This document shows positions 1 through 4,851 of a stretch of DNA of 9,565 bases, piece by piece. The DNA comes from an uncultured Treponema sp. (GTDB taxonomy: Bacteria > Spirochaetota > Spirochaetia > Treponematales > Treponemataceae). The stretch spans positions 1-9,565 of the forward strand of contig CAMJAJ010000028.1 in assembly GCA_946403565.1 (NCBI GenBank), read 5' to 3'. The position numbers were made by a program, and so were the translations under genes. Positions within the stretch are counted from its first letter, which is position 1; each line of letters opens with the position of its first letter. A model generated the notes under the pieces. It saw only the letters and a program-made list of their open reading frames with translations. It was not told the DNA's origin and ran no database searches.

Positions 1-35
1 CCCTTCAGGTCAACGTCCTTAACTGTCTTGATCAT
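1..35 (-). CDS. pgk: Phosphoglycerate kinase, N-terminal fragment (partial)
   Basis: Only the first 11 full codons are in the window. Read on the minus strand from the ATG at 33-35 they give MIKTVKDVDLK, with a Gly codon begun. This closely matches the usual start of bacterial phosphoglycerate kinase (TVKDxDLxGKRVxxRxDFNVP), the cytoplasmic glycolytic enzyme that converts 1,3-bisphosphoglycerate and ADP to 3-phosphoglycerate and ATP. A strong ribosome binding site, AAGGAG, lies at 43-48 on the minus strand, 7 nt before the ATG, and a promoter and structured leader lie further upstream. The call rests on a dozen residues plus the start signals, so it is likely but not certain. The rest of the gene lies beyond the left edge. 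Confidence 0.72.
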   Translation of the reverse strand, partial: MIKTVKDVDLK

Positions 36-42
36 AAAAACA

Positions 43-48
43 CTCCTT
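43..48 (-). promoter_or_regulatory. Ribosome binding site of pgk
   Basis: The minus strand reads AAGGAG here, 7 nt before the ATG at 33-35. It is close to the anti-Shine-Dalgarno consensus and supports translation of a real gene that is only just entered at the left edge. Confidence 0.75.
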
Positions 49-150
49 ATGGAATTGTGCATTTGCCTGGACGCTTCGCTGGCGGTCCAGAGACACCTCG
101 AAACCGTCAGCGTAGCCAGAAGGCAGGACTGAAGCTTTTCGAGGTTCCAT
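49..150 (-). promoter_or_regulatory. Structured 5' leader of pgk, three-way-junction-like fold
   Basis: The leader RNA can form three stems, read on the minus strand. An outer stem pairs ATGGAA (150-145) with TTCCAT (54-49), the latter directly before the Shine-Dalgarno sequence. Inside it is a perfect 9-bp stem, ACCTCGAAA (145-137, sharing one base with the outer arm) with TTTCGAGGT (103-95). That stem is capped by a smaller TCAG/CTGA helix and a GCC-TTCT-GGC hairpin. A third stem pairs CTGGAC (90-85) with GTCCAG (72-67) and is extended inward past a bulge. The arrangement resembles a riboswitch-like or protein-binding leader, but I recognise no known class. The pairing is visible in the sequence; any regulatory role is inference. 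Confidence 0.4.
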
Positions 151-170
151 GCCTTTATAATGTGCCTCTG

Positions 171-199
171 ATTATAGACCATTTCCCGGGGAATTTCAA
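171..199 (-). promoter_or_regulatory. Predicted sigma70-type promoter of pgk
   Basis: The minus strand has TTGAAA at 199-194 and a perfect TATAAT at 176-171, separated by 17 nt. Transcription would start near 164, giving a leader of about 130 nt before the pgk ATG. The match is five of six bases at -35 and six of six at -10, with ideal spacing. Confidence 0.65.
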
Positions 200-216
200 T
201 GACAAAAGAGGCGAGC

Positions 217-245
217 TTGGAAAATGTCCGGATTTGCTCTATAGT
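217..245 (+). promoter_or_regulatory. Predicted promoter of birA
   Basis: TTGGAA at 217-222 and TATAGT at 240-245 are separated by 17 nt and lie upstream of the birA start at 301, giving a leader of about 50 nt. The leader also holds a weak hairpin, GGCAA (272-276) with TTGCC (287-291), ending right at the Shine-Dalgarno sequence. A perfect TATAAT at 156-161 on the same strand lacks a good -35 partner and is a weaker alternative. No BirA-type palindrome is seen here, so birA itself does not look autoregulated. Confidence 0.45.
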
Positions 246-300
246 GAACCTTGAAGAACTTGGTTTTTCGAGGCAACCCTCTATTTTTGCCGGAGGTCCG

Positions 301-1044
301 ATGAGTACGAAGGATATGGTGATTGAGGCCCTGGAGCGTGAGAAGGGCTGCTATGTGTCGGGGGAGGCCCTTGCCCAGGCCTGCGGCGTGTCCCGGAACG
401 CGGTATGGAAGGCGGTGACCGATCTGAAGGAGCTCGGCTATGCCATCCGCTCGACAAGCAAGCGGGGCTACCTGCTGGAGGCGGACAGCGACGTCATCTC
501 CCGGGCGGGGATATGCCTGTGCCTGGACCAGGCGGCCGAATCTGCCGGGGCGGCCTTTCCCTGCCGGATATACGTCCATGATGAGCTTGATTCGACCAAC
601 AGCGAGGCGAAGCGGCTCCTGTGCAGCGGGGAGGCCCCGCACGGGACCCTTGTGGTCGCCAAGCGGCAGACGGCGGGCAGGGGGCACGGGGGCAGCCGGT
701 TTTCCTCCCCTGAAGGCGGCATATACCTGAGCCTGGTCCTGCAGGCGGGAAAGCTGAAATGGAAGAGCCCCCCGCTGGCGGAACGCGTGGCCGACTCGGT
801 CTGCGGAATCCTGGAGCAGATGGCCGGTGCGAAGCTGGGGCGGCGCAAGGACAGCTCCCTCTACCTGGGGCGGGACAAGCTGTGCGGGATCCTGACGGAG
901 GGCATAGCCGACCTGGAGGCGGGGACCTACAGCGACTACATAGTGGGCATCGGAATCCACTCGGATATGCTGGGGGCCGCGCTCCACAAGAATGAGATGA
1001 TTGCACGCCTTGTCTGGAGTATTGTCAACTTGTTTTCTGTGTAA
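301..1044 (+). CDS. birA: BirA-like biotin repressor with degenerate biotin-protein ligase domain
   Basis: BirA proteins join biotin to ATP to form biotinyl-5'-AMP, pass biotin to carboxylase carrier domains, and in the bifunctional class bind DNA as a repressor. Residues 1-60 form a winged helix-turn-helix (core QACGVSRNAVWKAV, then RSTSKRGYLL in the wing). Residues 88-220 match the ligase domain: DSTN at 97-100, QTAGRG at 123-128, GILTE at 196-200 and GIGIH at 216-220. The start at 301 was chosen because GGAGG lies at 292-296; an in-frame ATG at 199 adds 34 residues with no BirA likeness. Oddities are strong. The GRGRRG motif reads GRGHGG. The KWPND strand is absent (KLG-RRKDSS-LYL at 178-189). 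The C-terminal domain is missing, leaving 247 aa against about 320. It may be a repressor with weak or no ligase activity. The stop codon lies inside the palindrome that probably is its operator. Confidence 0.82.
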   Translation: MSTKDMVIEALEREKGCYVSGEALAQACGVSRNAVWKAVTDLKELGYAIRSTSKRGYLLEADSDVISRAGICLCLDQAAESAGAAFPCRIYVHDELDSTNSEAKRLLCSGEAPHGTLVVAKRQTAGRGHGGSRFSSPEGGIYLSLVLQAGKLKWKSPPLAERVADSVCGILEQMAGAKLGRRKDSSLYLGRDKLCGILTEGIADLEAGTYSDYIVGIGIHSDMLGAALHKNEMIARLVWSIVNLFSV

Positions 1045-1055
1045 GGTTGACAATA
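1020..1055. promoter_or_regulatory. BirA-type operator (perfect inverted repeat)
   Basis: TATTGTCAAC at 1020-1029 and GTTGACAATA at 1046-1055 form a perfect 10-bp inverted repeat with a 16-nt spacer. Known biotin operators have the form TTGTnAAC, then about 14-16 nt, then GTTnACAA, which this fits exactly. The site covers the birA stop codon (1042-1044), and its right arm contains the -35 box (1047-1052) of the symporter promoter, so bound BirA would block RNA polymerase. It lies directly after a birA homologue, which strengthens the assignment. The repeat is seen; the binding protein is inferred. Confidence 0.8.
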
Positions 1056-1075
1056 TGCTCCTTTTCCTTTATAAC
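1047..1075 (+). promoter_or_regulatory. Promoter of the SSS transporter gene, overlapping the BirA operator
   Basis: TTGACA at 1047-1052 and TATAAC at 1070-1075 are separated by 17 nt: a consensus -35 and a five-of-six -10 box. Transcription would start near 1082, giving a leader of about 50 nt. That leader holds two adjacent hairpins: CCAGT (1086-1090) with ACTGG (1097-1101), and GTCACT (1101-1106) with AGTGAC (1112-1117). They are followed by AAGGAG at 1118-1123. Confidence 0.75.
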
Positions 1076-1131
1076 AGAGCGAAAGCCAGTGTAAAAACTG
1101 GTCACTTCGACAGTGACAAGGAGAATCTGCT

Positions 1132-2514
1132 GTGAATTTCGTTTTTTTGGCCGCCCTCGTGCTGTATTTAGCCGCCTTCATCGTCATGGGCCTGATGGAC
1201 CTGCGGAGGGTGAAGGGCTTTAAGGACTATTCGGTCGCGGGGAAGCGGCAGGGGAGCCTTGCCGTCCTGATGACCCTGCTTGCCACGATGATCGGGGCCT
1301 CCACCACCATCGGCATAACCGACACCGTGTACCGCATCGGCTTTCCCGGCATCTGGTGGCTGGCGTTCGGCGCGCTGGGGCTGGTCCTCCAGGCCTGCTT
1401 CCTTTCCGAGAAGGTCAGGTCGCTGGACGCGGATACCCTGCCGCACCTGGCCGAGAAGACGGTGGGGAAGTCAGCCGGCCTGCTGATCGCGCTCGTCATC
1501 GCGGTCTCCTGGGTCGGCGTCATAGCGGGACAGCTGGTCGCCATGAACAGCCTTATCTCGTTTGCGCTGGGAAAGGACAGCCCTGCGGTATTCGTCGTGG
1601 TCTCCCTCATCGTGATAGCCTATACGATGGCAGGCGGCCAGCTGTCCGTCGTGCGGACGGACAGGCTGCAGCTGCTCATTGTCCTGTTCGGCATGCTGTC
1701 ATGCGCGGCATACCTCTATCTGGGGAAGGGCGTGGGCGGGCGGAACCTGTGGAGCAACGTGGAGCTGCTGAACGCCAGCTACGGGCCGACCGACCTGTTC
1801 ACCCAGTTCTTTGTGATAGGGGGGGTATATTTCCTTGGCCCCGACATACTGTCCAGGAATTTCATCGCACGGGACGGGGCCGCCGCGAAGAAGGCCGCCC
1901 TGGTCGCGGGCCTGGTGATGCTGCTGTTCGCGCTCACGGTCACGCTGATCGGCATGTGGCTCAGGCTCAGCGTCGCCCCCGCCCTGCTGGAGGGCAGGTC
2001 CGCGCTGCTGTACGCGGTCTCCCTGCTTCCGAAGCCCCTTGCCGTCCTGCTGCTGTTCGCCCTGCTTTCGGCCATATTGTCCTCCACCGACACCTGCCTC
2101 ATAAACGCCTCCTCGATCTTTGCCAGGGACATCCTGGGCAGGGAGAGCGTGGCCGCCGTCCGCCTGACGGTGCTTGCGGTGGGCATCCTAGCCCTGGCCC
2201 TCGCCCTACTGGGCAGGGGGGACATACTGGGGCTGCTCACCGGGGCGTATTCCATCTATACGCCGGGGGTGATTTTCCCGCTTGCGCTGGCGATATGGGC
2301 CTTCGGGAAGCACGGCATCAGGCGGGGCGTCTGGCTTGCCGCCGTCGCCGCCGGAGGGGCCTGCGGGCTTGCGGGTGCGTATGCGGCCCCCGTGCTGCGT
2401 TCCCTCGGAATTCCTGCGCTCGTCATGCAGAACCTTACCCTGCTGGGGATGGGGCTTTCCCTGCTCCTCTCGCTGCTTTCCGTGCGCTTCCGGAAGTGTT
2501 CTGACCTTCCTTGA
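1132..2514 (+). CDS. Sodium:solute symporter (SSS family), candidate biotin or vitamin importer
   Basis: This is a 460-residue inner-membrane protein with about 12-13 hydrophobic segments. It shows SSS-family hallmarks: DYSVAGKRQG at 32-41 before the second membrane helix, YTMAGGQLSVVRTDRLQ at 164-180, and the sodium-site helix around SAILSSTDT at 313-321 followed by ARDI. The family couples solute uptake to sodium entry; members include pantothenate (PanF), proline (PutP) and the animal multivitamin/biotin carrier SLC5A6. Sequence alone does not give the substrate here. The start is GTG at 1132, with AAGGAG at 1118-1123 eight bases before it. The gene follows birA and its promoter carries a BirA-type palindrome, which makes biotin or a precursor the best guess. 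Its stop codon (2512-2514) lies within the -35 box of the next promoter. Confidence 0.85.
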   Translation: MNFVFLAALVLYLAAFIVMGLMDLRRVKGFKDYSVAGKRQGSLAVLMTLLATMIGASTTIGITDTVYRIGFPGIWWLAFGALGLVLQACFLSEKVRSLDADTLPHLAEKTVGKSAGLLIALVIAVSWVGVIAGQLVAMNSLISFALGKDSPAVFVVVSLIVIAYTMAGGQLSVVRTDRLQLLIVLFGMLSCAAYLYLGKGVGGRNLWSNVELLNASYGPTDLFTQFFVIGGVYFLGPDILSRNFIARDGAAAKKAALVAGLVMLLFALTVTLIGMWLRLSVAPALLEGRSALLYAVSLLPKPLAVLLLFALLSAILSSTDTCLINASSIFARDILGRESVAAVRLTVLAVGILALALALLGRGDILGLLTGAYSIYTPGVIFPLALAIWAFGKHGIRRGVWLAAVAAGGACGLAGAYAAPVLRSLGIPALVMQNLTLLGMGLSLLLSLLSVRFRKCSDLP

Positions 2515-2539
2515 CAAAAGCCCCTCCCGTCGCTATTAT
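2511..2539 (+). promoter_or_regulatory. Promoter of the metal ABC operon
   Basis: TTGACA at 2511-2516 and TATTAT at 2534-2539 are separated by 17 nt, a near-perfect sigma70-type promoter. The -35 box contains the stop codon of the upstream symporter gene. Transcription would begin inside the Fur-family box that follows. Confidence 0.75.
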
Positions 2540-2554
2540 TGAGAATAATTCTCA
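2540..2554. promoter_or_regulatory. Fur-family operator (7-1-7 palindrome)
   Basis: TGAGAATAATTCTCA is a perfect 7-1-7 inverted repeat, differing from the Bacillus-type Fur box TGATAATnATTATCA by one base in each arm. It abuts the -10 box and covers the expected transcription start, so binding would repress. It is closer to Fur than to the Zur (TCGTAATnATTACGA) or PerR (TTATAATnATTATAA) forms, but specificity within this family cannot be decided from one site. Confidence 0.7.
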
Positions 2555-2577
2555 TATTTGTTCAGGGAGGGAATTTC

Positions 2578-3297
2578 GTGGCTTTGCTCACCGTCCAGGA
2601 TTTGTCGCTCGGATATGATTCCCATGCCATCGTGGAGGGCCTCCATTTTTCCGTAAACGCAGGAGACTACCTCTGTATCGTGGGGGAGAACGGTTCCGGC
2701 AAGACCACGCTCATGCGGACCCTCCTCCGCCTGCAGGAGCCGGTCGGTGGCCGGGTCCTGTTCGGGGACGGGCTTGCGGAGAACGAGATAGGTTACCTTC
2801 CGCAGCAGACGCTCGTCCAGAAGGATTTTCCCGCCTCCGTGTGGGAAATCGTCCTCTCGGGCTGCCAGGGCCGCTGCGGTTTCCGCCCGTTCTACAGCAG
2901 GGAGGAGAAGCAGCTTGCCGAGGAGAACATGGAGCGCATGGGCATTGCTCCGCTTGCCAGGCGCTGCTACCGGGAGCTTTCCGGCGGCCAGCAGCAGCGG
3001 GTGCTTCTTGCGCGTGCCCTCTGCGCCACAAGGAAGGCCCTGCTGCTCGACGAGCCTGTCTCCGGGCTGGACCCCAACGCCACTGCGGAGATGTACGGCC
3101 TGATTGAGGAGCTGAACCGCGCGGGCATAACGGTCATCATGGTCTCCCATGACATTGCTGCCGCGGTCCGCTACGCCAGCCACATCCTCCATATAGGGGC
3201 CTCGGTCTTCTTCGGTACGAAGGACAACTACCTGGCCAGCGAGGCCGGAAAGATGTTCCTCATGCAGCATGAGGGCAGGGAGGTTCGGCATGTTTGA
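2578..3297 (+). CDS. Metal ABC transporter ATP-binding protein (ZnuC/MntA-like)
   Basis: This 239-residue cytoplasmic ATPase powers a metal importer with the permease that follows. All ABC motifs are present: Walker A GENGSGKT at 36-43, Q-loop LPQQ at 74-77, signature LSGGQQQR at 134-141, Walker B LLLDEP at 155-160, D-loop SGLDP, and the switch His in VSHD at 189-192. The closest family is the zinc/manganese/iron group (ZnuC, MntA, TroB type), judged by the partner permease and the Fur-family box upstream. The start is GTG at 2578, six bases after AGGGAGGG (2564-2571). An in-frame ATG at 2539 would sit in the promoter and operator and is unlikely. The end overlaps the permease start by 8 bp, so the two are probably translationally coupled. 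Confidence 0.88.
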   Translation: MALLTVQDLSLGYDSHAIVEGLHFSVNAGDYLCIVGENGSGKTTLMRTLLRLQEPVGGRVLFGDGLAENEIGYLPQQTLVQKDFPASVWEIVLSGCQGRCGFRPFYSREEKQLAEENMERMGIAPLARRCYRELSGGQQQRVLLARALCATRKALLLDEPVSGLDPNATAEMYGLIEELNRAGITVIMVSHDIAAAVRYASHILHIGASVFFGTKDNYLASEAGKMFLMQHEGREVRHV

Positions 3298-4135
3298 AAA
3301 GCTCGGATTGTACCTGCAGTATCCGTTCGTCAGGTACGCCCTCATCGTGGGGGTGCTCATTGCCCTCTGCTCGTCGCTGCTCGGGGTCACGCTCGTGCTC
3401 AAGCGCTTCTCCTTCATCGGGGACGGCCTTTCCCATGTGGCCTTCGGCGCCATGTCCATCGCCGCCGTGGTGAACCTGTCCAACGACATGCTGCTCGTTC
3501 TGCCGGTCACGGTCGTCTGTGCTGTCCTCCTCCTGTGCGCGGGGCAGAACTCAAAGATCAAGGGGGATGCGGCGATCGCGATGATTTCCGTAGGGGCGCT
3601 TGCCTTCGGCTACCTCCTGATGAACATATTCTCCACCTCGTCGAACCTGTCGGGCGACGTGTGCACGACCCTCTTCGGCTCCACGTCCATTTTGACGCTG
3701 ACGGAGCGGGAGGTCTGGCTCTGCATCGCCCTGTCAGTCGCGGTGATAGCCATTTTCATCCTGTTCTACAACAAGATATTCGCCGTGACCTTTGACGAGA
3801 ACTTTTCCAGGGCGACGATGAAGGGGGCGGGCGGCTACAACCTGCTGATTGCGGTCATCATCGCGGTCATCATCGTCCTCGCCATGAACCTCGTCGGTTC
3901 CCTGCTGATTTCCGCCCTGGTCATCTTTCCCGCGCTGTCCGCGATGCGGCTGTTCAAGAGCTTCTTTGGGGTCACCGTGTGCTCGGCCCTGCTGTCGGTC
4001 GTGTGCGCGTTTTCGGGAATAGTCATTTCAATCCTGGCAGGAACGCCGGTGGGGTCTACCGTCGTCGCCGTTGACATGTTTGCGTTCGCGGCATGCTGCC
4101 TGGCAGAGTTTGTCTTGGGGAGGGTCAGCAGATGA
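3290..4135 (+). CDS. Metal ABC transporter permease (ABC-3 family, ZnuB/TroC-like)
   Basis: This 281-residue integral membrane protein has about eight hydrophobic segments. It carries the ABC-3 family signature LVLKRFSFIGDGLSHVAFG around 35-53, the conserved helix VGSLLISALVIFPALSAMRL in the second half, and a GTPVGST loop near the C-terminus. The family forms the pore of Zn, Mn or Fe importers. ATG at 3290 was chosen because GGGAGG lies at 3278-3283, six bases before it; the in-frame ATG at 3269 lacks such a site. It overlaps the ATPase gene by 8 bp and the lipoprotein gene by 4 bp (ATGA), typical of one operon. No periplasmic-binding-protein gene of the ZnuA/TroA type is in the window. Confidence 0.88.
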   Translation: MFEKLGLYLQYPFVRYALIVGVLIALCSSLLGVTLVLKRFSFIGDGLSHVAFGAMSIAAVVNLSNDMLLVLPVTVVCAVLLLCAGQNSKIKGDAAIAMISVGALAFGYLLMNIFSTSSNLSGDVCTTLFGSTSILTLTEREVWLCIALSVAVIAIFILFYNKIFAVTFDENFSRATMKGAGGYNLLIAVIIAVIIVLAMNLVGSLLISALVIFPALSAMRLFKSFFGVTVCSALLSVVCAFSGIVISILAGTPVGSTVVAVDMFAFAACCLAEFVLGRVSR

Positions 4136-4833
4136 AGAAGGTCATAGGAACGGCCGCCGCCGTCATGCTGCTGCTGCTCGCCGCTGCCTGCGGCAGGGAT
4201 GAGGCCGCGGGCAGGAGGAGCGCCAGCCAGCCCCGGGCCGCCGGCCAGTCGGCAGGCGTTTCCGACGTGCTCATCGCCGGAATGGCGGAGGCGGACCGGA
4301 AGGCTTCGGAAGGGGAGGCGGAGGACGGGGAGCGGAAGGCGGCGGAGCAGGAGCTGGCCGCTCCGGTGTCCTCCGGGCAGTCCTTCGTGTCTCCGGGGCA
4401 GGAGGCTGGCCCGGCCGCTCCGGATGCCGGGCAGTCCGCTGCAGTTTCAACGCTGCCCGCGGCCGACGGGGGAGTGGACGTGGACTTGACCGCCCTTTCC
4501 AGCACGATGGTCTACTCCGAGGTGTTCAACATGATGGTGTCACCGGACAAGTACATCGGCAAGACCATAAAGATGCGGGGGCAGTTTGCCTACTATCACG
4601 ACGATGTGATGGACAGGGATTACTATGCCTGCCTCATACAGGATGCGACCGCCTGCTGCGCGCAGGGGATGGAGTTCGAGCTGGCCGGGAACTACCGCTA
4701 TCCCGAGGACTATCCGGGTGAAGGCGAGGAGATGTGCGTGGTGGGGGTCTTTGACTCCTACGAGGAGAACGGATATGCCTACGCCACCCTCAGGAACGCG
4801 AGCTACGCGGAGACGCCGCTCGCCTCCCGCTAG
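4132..4833 (+). CDS. Lipoprotein with C-terminal OB-fold-like domain, in metal ABC operon
   Basis: This protein of 233 residues begins with a lipoprotein signal: MKK, a hydrophobic run, and LAAAC with Cys20 as the likely lipidated residue. Residues 21-115 are a low-complexity linker rich in Ala, Gly, Glu and Gln. Residues 120-225 form a compact domain with GKTIKMRGQFAYYHD at 143-157, ACLIQDATACCAQGMEFEL at 166-184, and VVGVFDSYEENGYAYATL at 203-220. The pattern (GK, strand, G, then a Cys-Cys pair, then a strand) resembles the OB-like domain of the DUF1980/YcgQ group, whose members are tied to Zur regulons; I judged this from pattern only. The start overlaps the permease stop as ATGA, with GGGGAGGG at 4117-4124. 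It may bind metal or aid the importer at the membrane surface. It is not a ZnuA-type binding protein. Confidence 0.7.
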   Translation: MKKVIGTAAAVMLLLLAAACGRDEAAGRRSASQPRAAGQSAGVSDVLIAGMAEADRKASEGEAEDGERKAAEQELAAPVSSGQSFVSPGQEAGPAAPDAGQSAAVSTLPAADGGVDVDLTALSSTMVYSEVFNMMVSPDKYIGKTIKMRGQFAYYHDDVMDRDYYACLIQDATACCAQGMEFELAGNYRYPEDYPGEGEEMCVVGVFDSYEENGYAYATLRNASYAETPLASR

Positions 4834-4844
4834 TGCGGGGCGGC
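4822..4844. terminator. GC hairpin at the convergent gene junction, possible weak bidirectional terminator
   Basis: CCCGC (4826-4830) pairs with GCGGG (4835-4839) around the loop TAGT, which holds the lipoprotein stop codon. The stem extends outward with GCC (4822-4824) and GGC (4842-4844) past a short unpaired stretch. No U-rich run follows on either strand, so it is not a standard intrinsic terminator. Confidence 0.3.
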
Positions 4845-4851
4845 CAGGGCT

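Noticed and set aside
829..960. A frameshift as the cause of the missing BirA KWPND motif
   Set aside because: Reading the other frames here did not recover KWPND, and the conserved LYL, GILTE and GIGI elements stay in one frame, so an in-frame deletion is the better explanation.
196..1053. Long minus-strand open frame opposite birA
   Set aside because: It is antisense to a clear BirA homologue, with a composition (Pro, Arg, Ala, Val, Gly rich) expected from GC-rich shadow frames and no recognisable domain.
1819..1825. Run of seven G bases in the symporter gene as a phase-variation tract
   Set aside because: Treponemal phase-variable G tracts are usually longer and near promoters or starts; seven in a GC-rich gene is unremarkable.
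1356..2504. 382-codon plus-strand frame inside the symporter gene
   Set aside because: It is an alternative frame of the SSS gene, rich in Arg, Gly and Pro, with no domain.
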